64,000 nt of DNA from a virus: positions 30,521 through 94,520 of IMG/VR virus record IMGVR_UViG_3300032323_003820; one strand, 5' to 3'. Numbering within the stretch: position 1 is the first letter of the stretch; each line of letters opens with the position of its first letter. The position numbers were made by a program, and so were the translations under genes. Below, piece by piece: positions 17,522 through 26,077 of this stretch. Below the pieces are notes generated by a model. That model was not told the origin of the DNA. It was given only the letters and a program-made list of their open reading frames with translations, and did not search any database.

Positions 17522-18341
17522 TTTTCAAAATTTTTACTATAGCATCTATCACTGCAGATTTAGCTTCCTCAGGATTTTTAGCCTTCGGAGCAGGATTAAC
17601 TTTTGGATTAGGATTTCTACCTGGATGACCAGGTTTTATTTTTGGTGGATTTTTGGTACCGGGCTTGGGTTCTTTGACACCTGGTTTTGGTGCGACTTTT
17701 GGTTCCGCCTCAACCAAATAGTTCATTAAATCCTTCTTTGTAATTTTAGGTGGTAAGTGTGATTCTACAAGTTTCATAATTTTTTCCTCCAAAAACAAAG
17801 ATACGGGATTTTTTCCTTCTCCTAATTGTTTTTTTACTTGTTTAACACATCTTTCCCATTTTCTCGATTTTTTTGGTCCTACTTGAGAATGACAAATAGC
17901 CCATGCATTATTTTCCTTTTTCGATTCTGTCATACCAACAGAACTCAAATTTTTGTTTTTTGGGTTAGTATCATCATCCATACCATCATCAGCTTCGTCG
18001 CTTTGGTCTTCGGGTGGCAATTGACCATTAACTTTTTGAGTTAAGTCTTGTTGCACCAAATAATCGTCGTCATCTTCATTTACCTCTTCGGTTGGAGTTG
18101 CCTTAATCCCTGTTGCTGTTTTTTGTATTGATAACTTTTTTCCTGCTTCCGTGGGTGGTAATGTTACACCTTTCTCGGCATCTGCCGTCGGAATATTATA
18201 AGAAGTTGTTGTTGTTTGTGTAATTGCTTCTCCTAATAATTTTGAATGTAAAATAGAAATTTGCCCTTCATTAAGTTTTGATACTGTTTTGGAGGACAAC
18301 CCTTTTTCAATTAGTTCTAAGGCTTTTTTATTAACTTTCAT
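17514..18341 (-). CDS. Head-module protein with 'AWAICHSQ...RCVKQVKKQ' motif
   Basis: I chose the ATG at 18341 (275 residues), because the upstream alternative overlaps the preceding gene more deeply. Residues ~150-175 carry NAWAICHSQVGPKKSRKWERCVKQVKKQ, a paired-Cys motif widespread in phage proteins of unknown role. The N-terminus contains KLLGE|AITQT around residue 38, a possible prohead-protease site. The C-terminal half is Pro/Lys-rich and likely disordered and DNA-compatible. Packaging into the capsid is plausible but unproven. Confidence 0.7.
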   Translation of the reverse strand: MKVNKKALELIEKGLSSKTVSKLNEGQISILHSKLLGEAITQTTTTSYNIPTADAEKGVTLPPTEAGKKLSIQKTATGIKATPTEEVNEDDDDYLVQQDLTQKVNGQLPPEDQSDEADDGMDDDTNPKNKNLSSVGMTESKKENNAWAICHSQVGPKKSRKWERCVKQVKKQLGEGKNPVSLFLEEKIMKLVESHLPPKITKKDLMNYLVEAEPKVAPKPGVKEPKPGTKNPPKIKPGHPGRNPNPKVNPAPKAKNPEEAKSAVIDAIVKILKNG

Positions 18342-18726
18342 ATACAACCTTTTTTTCAAATTCAAGAATTAAATCATTCTCGTATAATTTATCTTTGATA
18401 TCTTTTTCGGTTTCTCCGAAACGAAACACTAGTCTTTTTTTGTGAGTTTCATCTTCCTTTTCCCAAGCCATTGCAACAACATCGTCCATTGCATCGACCA
18501 TTGAAAAATAATCGGAGTTCTGAATCAACTCCAATTTTAACTCGGTGTTTTTCAGAACTCCTACTCTTTTAATATATTTCAACTCTGGTGGATGTGGGTA
18601 TGAATTTGATGGTTTACTTTCCCAAGATTCTCCCCAAACATCCGTAGTATCAGAAAAAATAAATTCGTATAAATTATCTCCTTTATAATCAGGACCAAGT
18701 CCATTTATAAAAATTAAATAACTCAT
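18331..18726 (-). CDS. Hypothetical protein of the head module
   Basis: A 131-residue protein with no recognised motif (MSYLIFINGLGPDYKGDNLYEFIFSD). It overlaps both neighbours (4 nt upstream, 11 nt downstream), so it is part of a tightly coupled operon that feeds the terminase gene. Confidence 0.7.
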   Translation of the reverse strand: MSYLIFINGLGPDYKGDNLYEFIFSDTTDVWGESWESKPSNSYPHPPELKYIKRVGVLKNTELKLELIQNSDYFSMVDAMDDVVAMAWEKEDETHKKRLVFRFGETEKDIKDKLYENDLILEFEKKVVYES

Positions 18727-19952
18727 ATAACAAATCCCTCAGGAGAAATTTTCACTTGTCCTGATTTATTTTCAAATACTAAGTTTTTCTTGTTAGTTTT
18801 ACCTAAGAAAATATATGATTTATTTTCTTGTAAAAATTTTTTAGAAGAAAGTTCTTGTTCTATTGTTTCGCTTAAGTTCTCAATTGATTTAACTTTCTTG
18901 GCAAACTCAGATTTTCTTTTAATTTCTTCATTTACCATCTTTTCTTTTTTATCTTTCTTTTCAGAATCAGACATTTCAAAATACTTTGAAATAACCTTAT
19001 CAATTTTTGATTCACTAAAGATACTATCTAAGATTGTATCATGAATAGATGATTCACCCATTTCTTGGTCAACTGCAACATCCATATCTGCCTGTACATC
19101 TTCTACTTCAGAATCTCCAGTAATGTCTTCTGAACCCATATCTTCCATGTCCACATCCATTTCATCACTTTCCTCATCACTTTCAAACTTAGAAAGAACG
19201 TCTTCTTTATCTTCATCATTGAGTTGGTTCAAATCAACAGCAGAAATTACCATGTTTAAAACATATTTGATATTTTCAGAAGTCAAACCTTTTTCTTGTT
19301 CATACTCTCTGATTTTCTGAGTTAACTTTCCTGTCAGTTTTTGAATTGATTTGAAAGTAACAATATCCGCGTTTTCACCCCCTTGACCCATGTCATCCAC
19401 CGGCATTTCTTCTGCACCCATGTCATCCACCGGCATTTCTTCTGCAGGTAAATCAGCATCATCAGATGGTGGTAAAGCTTCAGGCGAATCTGGCAACTGT
19501 GGTTCAGGAACCGCAGGTGGCTCTGCTGGTGGGGCTGCAGGCTCATCCATCATTGGTTCGTCCATTGCGGGTTGTGGTGTTTTTAAGACAAACTTTTTTT
19601 GTTCACCGAACAAACTAATTTCTTCGTCCTGTCCGTTAATTCTATTAGATTCTTTGATAATTAAATTTAATCTTTTCAAAGCCTGAGAATATGAATTATA
19701 ATATTTCCTATTTCTCATAGGTTCGATATAATCAACCTCTGATTCTGAAATATTTTTTTTGATTACATATCCCATTTTTTCTCTAACAATTTGATACCCA
19801 CTTCCATCAGATACATTTATTGAATATTCTGTAGTACTGAGAGTATTTGTTTCTGATTTAGGAACTTCATTATATCTGGCAATCTCCATGATTCTGTTCA
19901 ACTTCTCTTGACCAGTTAATTTTTCACTTCCTAACGGTTTTAATTTTCCCAT
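18723..19952 (-). CDS. Acidic Pro/Ala-linker structural protein
   Basis: A 409-residue protein. The N-terminal ~120 residues look folded (a DGSGYQIVREKMGYVIKK-like beta segment). A Pro/Ala/Glu linker follows and includes a duplicated 10-residue unit AEEMPVDDMG (30 bp x2 at ~19386-19445). Next come very acidic stretches, a helical lysine-rich region and a C-terminal beta segment. Composition resembles the core protein. Function unknown. Confidence 0.68.
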   Translation of the reverse strand: MGKLKPLGSEKLTGQEKLNRIMEIARYNEVPKSETNTLSTTEYSINVSDGSGYQIVREKMGYVIKKNISESEVDYIEPMRNRKYYNSYSQALKRLNLIIKESNRINGQDEEISLFGEQKKFVLKTPQPAMDEPMMDEPAAPPAEPPAVPEPQLPDSPEALPPSDDADLPAEEMPVDDMGAEEMPVDDMGQGGENADIVTFKSIQKLTGKLTQKIREYEQEKGLTSENIKYVLNMVISAVDLNQLNDEDKEDVLSKFESDEESDEMDVDMEDMGSEDITGDSEVEDVQADMDVAVDQEMGESSIHDTILDSIFSESKIDKVISKYFEMSDSEKKDKKEKMVNEEIKRKSEFAKKVKSIENLSETIEQELSSKKFLQENKSYIFLGKTNKKNLVFENKSGQVKISPEGFVI

Positions 19953-19976
19953 TTTATAGTGTTATTTTTTTTATTT

Positions 19977-20825
19977 TTAGTTATTTAATCCGTTAAATCC
20001 ACCTAATTTTACCGCACTTAAATCAATAACCCAACCTCTCGTTCCTTCAACGTAAGCTTCAGGATGAGGAACATCCCCCAAACTTGCATCCCATGTACCA
20101 CCACTGAAACTACCTTCCATCTGATTTGTATATTCATACTGTACGTTAACGTAGGTTGTACCAATACTTGTCAAACTTGGTGTTATTGTAGGTGTTGGTG
20201 TTGGGGTTGAGGTCTTGGTTGGTGTTGGGGTTGAGGTCTTGGTTGGTGTTGGGGTATTTGATGATGTAACTGTTGGAGTTACTGTTCTTGTTGGAGTCAC
20301 ACTTGGTGTTATACTTGGTGTTGGAGTATTAGTTGAGGTAACTGTTGGAGTTACGGTTCTTGTTGGTGTTGGAGTTGCGGTTTTTGTTGGTGTTGGAGTA
20401 TTTGTTGATGTTACTGTAGGAGTTACCGTTCTTGTTGGCGTAATACTTGGTGTTGGAGTTGCAGTTTTTGTTGGTGTGGGTGTGCGAGTTGTAGTTACAG
20501 ATGGTGTCGGAGTTCTTGTTGTAGTTGGTGTAATTGACGGGGTTACTGTAGGAGTTACTGTTGGAGTTGGTGTTGGTGTTGGGGTGGGATTTGCATTCAA
20601 ACATGTTTGACAATCTCCATAATTGGTACCTAAAGGACCTGAAACTTCGTCCACTCCTGTTGCAGGTTCTGCTGTATCCACAATTTCATAACAACCTCTA
20701 GCAGTTGCTCCTGTAAAAATAAGATAATAATTACCACCAACCACAGGTAACGTGGTTGAACTGAATTCAACATTTAATGCTGACCCTCCAGAACATGGGG
20801 CTACGAGATATGTGACTAAAGCCAT
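19977..20825 (-). CDS. Thr/Pro-repeat surface-type protein
   Basis: A 282-residue protein. A ~75-residue N-terminal domain with Cys11, Cys45, CQTC is followed by ~140 residues of TPTPT/TVTPT/TRTPT repeats and a C-terminal domain with GTWDASLGDVP. Such Thr-Pro tracts act as extended, often glycosylated linkers, so a fibre or capsid decoration protein is plausible. TATTTAT at 20846-20840 is 14 nt upstream of the ATG, which supports late expression. Confidence 0.7.
   Translation of the reverse strand: MALVTYLVAPCSGGSALNVEFSSTTLPVVGGNYYLIFTGATARGCYEIVDTAEPATGVDEVSGPLGTNYGDCQTCLNANPTPTPTPTPTVTPTVTPSITPTTTRTPTPSVTTTRTPTPTKTATPTPSITPTRTVTPTVTSTNTPTPTKTATPTPTRTVTPTVTSTNTPTPSITPSVTPTRTVTPTVTSSNTPTPTKTSTPTPTKTSTPTPTPTITPSLTSIGTTYVNVQYEYTNQMEGSFSGGTWDASLGDVPHPEAYVEGTRGWVIDLSAVKLGGFNGLNN
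20179..20600 (-). repeat. Thr-Pro coding microsatellite
   Basis: Degenerate 6-bp-based repeats (GGTGTT/GGAGTT on the plus strand) encode the TxTP tract. Slippage could change linker length without breaking the frame when in multiples of three. Confidence 0.85.
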
Positions 20826-20839
20826 TTAATTTTTTCTTT

Positions 20840-20846
20840 ATAAATA
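20840..20846 (-). promoter_or_regulatory. TATTTAT late-promoter-like motif
   Basis: Minus-strand TATTTAT, 14 nt before the ATG at 20825, in a true intergenic gap. Confidence 0.55.
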
Positions 20847-20874
20847 TACGAAACCACGAAATAAGTAGAAAATA

Positions 20875-22500
20875 TTATGCAAGATTGGACGAACCTAACT
20901 TAGATTTCGATAAGACCATGTCACTTATGTTGGATACAGATGAAACAATACTTCTCAATTTGGGTTCATATTCACCCGAAGCATATCTATTTCCATTAAC
21001 ATTTACGAAGTTTCTGAGTAAGTCACCCGCTCTTTTTCCACCAGTCAAATATCTTCTAACCATCAAATCATAATAAGCACAAACACCTTCCTGAACTGTC
21101 GAAAAATATTTGTTTTTTCCTGAGTCGGTGTTTCCAACATTGAATGGATTTTTAGTTCTTCTTGGTCTAACAGTTTGATTTTTCGACAATCCTCCCTCTA
21201 ACGCTAATTGAGCCAATGCTAATTCAGGCGGTACGTATCCTTGTGAAAAGTATCTTTTAGAACATTCGGCCATCATTTGTCCGTCAACACCAGCATTAGG
21301 ATTTCGTTTATCAATAAAGTTTTGACAAATCTCAGCATAAAGTTTGAAAGCCTCAGGGTCGTTCATGTCCAAATAAGTGAAATTACCATCCTTACCGAAT
21401 TCACCAGTAAATTTATTTAATTTAGAATCTGAAAATTTGTTCAAGACTAATAAAGCTAAAAGATGTTTCAAATCGTTAGTTTTCATTACTCCATCTTTCA
21501 GAAGTTTCGAAGACTCTTGAAATTTTTCAATTGCCGACTTTGTTTCGGAACCAAGTTTTCCATCGATACCCCATTTTGGTAATTTAAAATTTAAAAATTC
21601 TAGCCCATCTTGAATTATTCTAACGTCATCATCAAATGGGATTTTCATTCCTGGAGTGTATTCAAAGGTTTTCTTATTATCTACCAACTCCTTTAATTTC
21701 TTTAAAAAAACTGAGTTTTCAATAATGTCAATAACCTCTTTATTTTCCTTTTTCATGTCTTGTTCATTCAAATGTTGTTCAACAGATAATTCTTTATCTT
21801 TAAGTTGATTAACCTTATCAAAAAGTTTTTCAATATGTTTTGACCTTCTCAAAAACTTGAAAACTAAATTTTCATATGACAATTCGCCACCTTTTTCTAA
21901 TCCACACTTTCTATATTCCTTGAGTTTTTCTTTGATAGTTTCCAATTTTTCAACACCATCAGTTTCAGAATCTTCAATTGCAGTTTCTATTTTTTCTACC
22001 CAGTTATCTATTTTATTTACCAAAACATTCTTGTCAATTTTTTTAAAATCTTTCTTTGGAACATTAATCCACTCATCATTCGCAACAGAATAAACTGCAC
22101 TACTCACATGGGATTCTTCTTTATCTTGAGCATATAGTTCAACATCATATCCTAATATTTTAATATCGTGAGAATCGTTGAATATTCTCTTTTTCAAATC
22201 ATATAATTCTTTATATGTTTCCGATTCTTTCTCGTATTGTTGTAAATCTATTAAGATGTGTAAATCAAAGTCCGAAAAATTAGACCAGTTATAGTTTGCC
22301 AATGAACCAGTCAATATAATATCTTCAACCATTACATCCTCGCCCAAATAATCAATAAATTCTTCGGCAATTCTTTCCAAAGCCTTTCTGACTTTAGGTT
22401 TCATTTTTGCATCCTTTGGGTCATTGTAGTTATCCCATATCTTTGGATTCAAAGTCTCTTGGAGAGAGAAACTTTTCAATATTTCTGTAAATTTTCCCAT
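20875..22500 (-). CDS. Nucleotidyltransferase - PG-binding - glucosaminidase fusion
   Basis: A 541-residue three-part protein. Residues ~45-115 form a minimal nucleotidyltransferase core, with TGSLANYNWSNFSDFDLHIL giving the G-S...D-x-D motif (Ser66, Asp77, Asp79). Residues ~290-340 match a peptidoglycan-binding repeat (IQDGLEFL...GIDGKLGSETKSAIEKFQ). Residues ~425-500 resemble a GH73/FlgJ-type glucosaminidase: ALAQLALEGGLSKN with candidate catalytic Glu435, then NPFNVGNTDSG. This implies a virion-associated wall hydrolase with an unexplained nucleotidyl-transfer module. TATTTAT lies 5 nt upstream. Confidence 0.8.
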   Translation of the reverse strand: MGKFTEILKSFSLQETLNPKIWDNYNDPKDAKMKPKVRKALERIAEEFIDYLGEDVMVEDIILTGSLANYNWSNFSDFDLHILIDLQQYEKESETYKELYDLKKRIFNDSHDIKILGYDVELYAQDKEESHVSSAVYSVANDEWINVPKKDFKKIDKNVLVNKIDNWVEKIETAIEDSETDGVEKLETIKEKLKEYRKCGLEKGGELSYENLVFKFLRRSKHIEKLFDKVNQLKDKELSVEQHLNEQDMKKENKEVIDIIENSVFLKKLKELVDNKKTFEYTPGMKIPFDDDVRIIQDGLEFLNFKLPKWGIDGKLGSETKSAIEKFQESSKLLKDGVMKTNDLKHLLALLVLNKFSDSKLNKFTGEFGKDGNFTYLDMNDPEAFKLYAEICQNFIDKRNPNAGVDGQMMAECSKRYFSQGYVPPELALAQLALEGGLSKNQTVRPRRTKNPFNVGNTDSGKNKYFSTVQEGVCAYYDLMVRRYLTGGKRAGDLLRNFVNVNGNRYASGEYEPKLRSIVSSVSNISDMVLSKSKLGSSNLA

Positions 22501-22505
22501 ACCAA

Positions 22506-22512
22506 ATAAATA
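22506..22512 (-). promoter_or_regulatory. TATTTAT late-promoter-like motif
   Basis: Minus-strand TATTTAT, 5 nt before the ATG at 22500. Confidence 0.45.
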
Positions 22513-22521
22513 GGCGAATTA

Positions 22522-22764
22522 TTATAGTTTTTTATATTTGTGGTTCTTTGCAATTTCTGAAACGAAAAATTTACCCTGTGATTCTGCCATTCTAAATTGT
22601 GTGTATAACTTATGTGGTACTTCATCATACTCATACTTAAGACCATTATTAAACTCCACAATCAGTTTTTTTGTTTCAGTATCGTATTCTGTTTTTTTGA
22701 TGTTGGATGATTTAATTTCATTTATAATTTTTGTCCCAACAATTTCTTCTTTAATAACTCCCAT
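22522..22764 (-). CDS. KTSC-domain protein
   Basis: An 80-residue protein. SSNIKKTEYDTETKKLIVEFNNGLKYEYDEVPHKLYTQFRMAESQGKFF is a clear KTSC domain (Ser..., Y-D, F-x-x-G-x-x-Y-x-Y-x-x-V-P, AxSxGxxF). The family is small, beta-rich and linked in some annotations to nucleic-acid or lysyl-tRNA-synthetase-like contexts. Function is unknown. Confidence 0.8.
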   Translation of the reverse strand: MGVIKEEIVGTKIINEIKSSNIKKTEYDTETKKLIVEFNNGLKYEYDEVPHKLYTQFRMAESQGKFFVSEIAKNHKYKKL

Positions 22765-22821
22765 AATATTTTTTTTAAATCTATTAATTAATCATATTAA
22801 GTATATCTAATAATTATTATC

Positions 22822-23370
22822 ATGGAACTAGAAGAAATTGGTAGGGAGAAACAACCATTTGGTCAAGGTATCGAGCACCAAATATTCTCATCACCTAACA
22901 AACCTGATGTCATTTTTAAGGTTGGGGAGTGGGATGTTATTAATGAATGGTATGATGTATTCAAATCTGACCCTAATATTTTTCCAACAGTTTATAAACT
23001 CGGTAGATTACCAAATAAACAATATTATTACGTAGAGTTAGAAAAGTTGGATACTGAAAAGTTCGAAGATAATTGGGACGATTTGGAACTTGATTTGGAA
23101 GAATTGGGTATATTAGATGTCGATAGAGGAGAAAGTTTCACTGATTTATACACTCATGAAGGTTCTTCTGCGTCAGTTTTCGCTGAGATTGGTAAGAAAC
23201 TATCAAAACACAACCCTGAATTATACAAATTTTATATTGAGTTATTAACTGTAATAAAAAAAGCGGAAAAGGCTCAGAATAAAATTCTCAAAAAGGATAC
23301 TTTAGTAGATGCTCACAAATATAATTTCGGTTATTCCAAAGACGGAAAACTTAAATGTTTAGACATATAA
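22822..23370 (+). CDS. Degenerate kinase-like protein
   Basis: A 182-residue protein. GQGIEHQIFSSPNKPDVIFKVG looks like a glycine-loop/beta-strand/Lys start of a protein-kinase-like N-lobe. The C-terminus DAHKYNFGYSKDGKLKCLDI parallels a catalytic-loop D-x-h-x-x-N and a DFG-like (L)D. It is far shorter than a normal kinase, so it may be a pseudokinase or a phosphotransferase-fold remnant. It faces the same terminator as hsp20. Confidence 0.5.
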   Translation: MELEEIGREKQPFGQGIEHQIFSSPNKPDVIFKVGEWDVINEWYDVFKSDPNIFPTVYKLGRLPNKQYYYVELEKLDTEKFEDNWDDLELDLEELGILDVDRGESFTDLYTHEGSSASVFAEIGKKLSKHNPELYKFYIELLTVIKKAEKAQNKILKKDTLVDAHKYNFGYSKDGKLKCLDI

Positions 23371-23395
23371 AAACCCTCCACATTGGAGGGTTTTA
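23369..23395. terminator. Bidirectional terminator
   Basis: AAAACCCTCC-acatt-GGAGGGTTTT between two convergent genes, T-rich on both exits. Confidence 0.8.
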
Positions 23396-23397
23396 AT

Positions 23398-23817
23398 TTA
23401 GATGATGTTAATCTTATTTTTTCTTTTTTCAGTGTCCTTGTTATATTTCGGAATATAAACCGTAAGGATACCGTCAGAGATTGTTGCTTCAATTGTTGAA
23501 GAGTTGTATGTGTTATTCAGTTTAACTCTTTTACTTATTGTTTTTTGTTTTTCAACCCCGTTAACTTTATATTTTCTTAGACCTTCCAACACTAATTCAG
23601 AACCCTCTACAGTAATTTCTAAATTTTCTTTGTTGAAACCTGGTACTTCAAAATGAAGATACGCTCCGTCTTTTACGTGATTTATTTCATAATCCTCATC
23701 TTTTACATACTCTGTCTGCTCGTCAACTGGAACTAAACGATAGGTACTTGAGTAATAAGTTGATGGAGAATTGAAGAACTTGTCAAACAATTTGTTAAAA
23801 TCATTTCCGTAAATCAT
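23398..23817 (-). CDS. Small heat-shock protein (Hsp20)
   Basis: A 139-residue alpha-crystallin-domain chaperone. The domain spans ~45-130 with the hallmark LHFEVPGFNKENLEITVEGSELVLEG and the late beta strand DGILTVYIPK. The tail ends INII, an I-x-I-type oligomerisation motif. It is an ATP-independent holdase that keeps unfolded proteins soluble for Clp/Hsp70 machines. It diverges from the Clp unfoldase gene across a 209-nt intergenic region that holds two GACA-N3-TGTC palindromes. Confidence 0.9.
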   Translation of the reverse strand: MIYGNDFNKLFDKFFNSPSTYYSSTYRLVPVDEQTEYVKDEDYEINHVKDGAYLHFEVPGFNKENLEITVEGSELVLEGLRKYKVNGVEKQKTISKRVKLNNTYNSSTIEATISDGILTVYIPKYNKDTEKRKNKINII

Positions 23818-23887
23818 AGTTTTTAATTTTTTTAAATTTATTTATTTTTCCTGATATATTCAAACAGCATACCAACTCATTCTATAT

Positions 23888-23929
23888 GACATAGTGTCTT
23901 ATTTATTTTTTATTTAATGACAAGTTGTC
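23888..23929. promoter_or_regulatory. Pair of GACA-N3-TGTC palindromes (possible operators)
   Basis: GACAtagTGTC at 23888-23898 and GACAagtTGTC at 23919-23929, centres 31 bp apart (about three helical turns), between divergent hsp20 and clpC. This suggests a dimeric regulator binding twice. Confidence 0.45.
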
Positions 23930-23966
23930 TGTTTAATATTTTTCATCCTGTTTATTTGTCAATAAA

Positions 23967-23998
23967 TTTGTTTGTGTCCGATAATTGATGGATATTTG
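23967..23998 (+). promoter_or_regulatory. Host-type promoter of the Clp unfoldase gene
   Basis: TTTG (23967-23970), 20-nt spacer, GATATTTG (23991-23998), one mismatch from TAnnTTTG. The ATG is at 24027, so the leader is ~20 nt. The spacer equals that of the ssrA and clpP promoters. Confidence 0.55.
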
Positions 23999-24026
23999 TA
24001 AAAATTAAACATAAAATCTAAAAATT

Positions 24027-26033
24027 ATGAATGAATTAATGGATGATGACGATAAGCAAACGAGTAAGAAAAAGAATACAGATAGTTCTACTCCCGTTTT
24101 AGATAATTTCAGTCGAGACTTAATCAAACTTGCTGAAATGGGTAAACTCGACCCTGTTATTGGTCGAGAAAAAGAAATTTTGAGAATTGCCCAAATTCTT
24201 TCGAGAAGAAAGAAAAATAATCCTGTAATAATTGGAGAACCTGGTTGTGGTAAAACCGCTATCGTAGAAGGATTGGCCATTAAGATTTATAATGGTGAGT
24301 GTCCGAGAAATTTAGTCGATAAAAGGATAGTCGCTTTAGACCTAACTTCAGTTGTTGCTGGTACAAAGTATCGTGGACAATTCGAAGAAAGGATGAAAGT
24401 CATCATGGAAGAACTACAGCAAAACCCTAACATTATTGTATTCATCGATGAAATACATACGTTGGTTGGTTCAGGAAATGCTGCAGGGTCGATGGATGGT
24501 TCAAATATATTCAAACCCGCATTAGCTCGTGGTGAACTCCAATGCATTGGAGCAACAACTTCTGATGAGTTCCGTAAATCATTCGAAAAAGATGGAGCAT
24601 TGGAAAGAAGATTTCAGAAAGTTGTGGTTGACTCTGCAACAGTTGCTGAAACTATAGAAATATTGAAAAACGTTCGTGATAAGTATGAAACTTTCCATAA
24701 AGTGACCTACACCGATGAAATAATTGAAACTTGTGTGAAACTTGCAGACAAGTATATTACAGACAGAGAGTTTCCTGATAAAGCTTTCGACATCTTGGAT
24801 GAAGTTGGAGCTAGGATGCAAACTGAACTCAAGGTTCCTGAAGTTATTGATGATTTGAAGAAAAAAGCTGCGGAACTCAGACAAATGAAGATGGACGTGG
24901 TTAAAAAACAAAACTACGAACAAGCCGCGGAACTGAGGGATAAAGAAAAGAAACTTATCACAAAACTCGAAAGTGAAAAGAAGAAGTTCGAGGAACAACT
25001 TCAAAAAGAAAAACAACCAATCACTTTAGAAGATGTTTATGATGTTGTTTCCACAATAACCAAAATCCCTGTTTCTAAAATGTCCGTGGACGATGTCAAA
25101 ACTCTTGTCAACTTGGATAAAGAACTTGTGGGTAAAGTTATTGGTCAAGACGATGCTGTTCTCAAAATTGTTAAATCAATCAAGAGAAACAGACTCGGAA
25201 TCAAAGACCCGAATAGACCTATTGGAACATTTGTATTTTTGGGCTCTACTGGTGTCGGTAAGACCTATTTGGCAAAACAACTCGCTAAAGAAATGTTTGG
25301 TAGTGAGGAATCTCTGATTAGGGTTGATATGAGTGAATACCAAGAGAAACACACTATTTCAAAATTGGTAGGTGCTCCTCCCGGATATGTTGGATATGAT
25401 GAAGGTGGTCAACTCACTGAGAAGGTGAAAAATAAACCTTACGCAGTAATACTTTTCGATGAGGTAGAAAAAGCTCATAAAGACATTTTCTCAATCCTCC
25501 TTCAAATCATGGATGATGGTTATGTTACCGATAGTTTGGGACGTAAGATTAATTTTAAAAATACCCTCATCATCCTCACATCAAATTTGGGTGTAAAGAA
25601 ATTTCAAGAATTTGGTGCAGGTATCGGGTTTGGAACTAACTCATATTCAAATGAGGAAGCGAAGAAACAAATCTTGATGAAAGAAATGAAAAATTTCTTC
25701 TCACCGGAATTTCTCAACAGAATAGATGATACCATTATGTTTAATACTCTATCTGAGGAAGATATCAAGAAAATAACCCGCATAGAGTTAGACAAATTGG
25801 TCAATAGATTGTCGGAAATGAAATACAAAATCAAATACAACGAGTCCGTGGTTGAGTATATAGCAAAAATTGGTTACGATAGTACCTATGGTGCTCGTCC
25901 AATGAAAAGAGCAATTCAGGATAAAGTTGAAGACTTTTTATCTGAAGAAGTTCTTCTTGGTAAACTTAAAGAGAACACACAGTATGTTCTCAAAGTAGAA
26001 GAAGAAACGGTTAAGATTACAAAGGGTAAGTAG
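24027..26033 (+). CDS. ClpC/ClpB-family AAA+ unfoldase lacking the N-domain
   Basis: A 668-residue, two-ring AAA+ protein. AAA-1 has Walker A GEPGCGKT (70-77) and Walker B IVFIDEIH. A short middle region contains the UVR-like KKQNYEQAAELRDKEKKL, as in ClpC/ClpE. AAA-2 has GSTGVGKT, VILFDEVEKAH and the ClpB/C signature SPEFLNRID. Before that, GAGIGFGTNS sits where ClpC/ClpA carry the ClpP-docking (L/I/V)GF loop. The usual ~150-residue Clp N-domain is missing, so adaptor use should differ. A ClpP homologue is encoded at 52803-53480. Confidence 0.92.
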   Translation: MNELMDDDDKQTSKKKNTDSSTPVLDNFSRDLIKLAEMGKLDPVIGREKEILRIAQILSRRKKNNPVIIGEPGCGKTAIVEGLAIKIYNGECPRNLVDKRIVALDLTSVVAGTKYRGQFEERMKVIMEELQQNPNIIVFIDEIHTLVGSGNAAGSMDGSNIFKPALARGELQCIGATTSDEFRKSFEKDGALERRFQKVVVDSATVAETIEILKNVRDKYETFHKVTYTDEIIETCVKLADKYITDREFPDKAFDILDEVGARMQTELKVPEVIDDLKKKAAELRQMKMDVVKKQNYEQAAELRDKEKKLITKLESEKKKFEEQLQKEKQPITLEDVYDVVSTITKIPVSKMSVDDVKTLVNLDKELVGKVIGQDDAVLKIVKSIKRNRLGIKDPNRPIGTFVFLGSTGVGKTYLAKQLAKEMFGSEESLIRVDMSEYQEKHTISKLVGAPPGYVGYDEGGQLTEKVKNKPYAVILFDEVEKAHKDIFSILLQIMDDGYVTDSLGRKINFKNTLIILTSNLGVKKFQEFGAGIGFGTNSYSNEEAKKQILMKEMKNFFSPEFLNRIDDTIMFNTLSEEDIKKITRIELDKLVNRLSEMKYKIKYNESVVEYIAKIGYDSTYGARPMKRAIQDKVEDFLSEEVLLGKLKENTQYVLKVEEETVKITKGK

Positions 26034-26063
26034 AAAAAGGAGGATTAAATCCTCCTTTTTTTT
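26034..26063 (+). terminator. Terminator after the Clp unfoldase gene
   Basis: AAGGAGGATT-aa-ATCCTCCTT followed by T8. Confidence 0.85.
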
Positions 26064-26064
26064 A

Positions 26065-26071
26065 TATTTAT
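26065..26071 (+). promoter_or_regulatory. TATTTAT late-promoter-like motif after a terminator
   Basis: TATTTAT begins 2 nt after the clpC terminator and 6 nt before the ATG at 26078, so the downstream gene is transcribed independently. Confidence 0.6.
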
Positions 26072-26077
26072 CATAGA

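Noticed and set aside
20215-20610. Plus-strand Val/Gly-repeat ORF and a minus-strand Asn/Ser-repeat ORF
   Set aside because: Both are out-of-frame or antisense shadows of the Thr-Pro repeat gene.
24579-25016. Minus-strand ORF inside the Clp unfoldase gene
   Set aside because: Phe/Leu-rich antisense shadow of a well-supported AAA+ gene.
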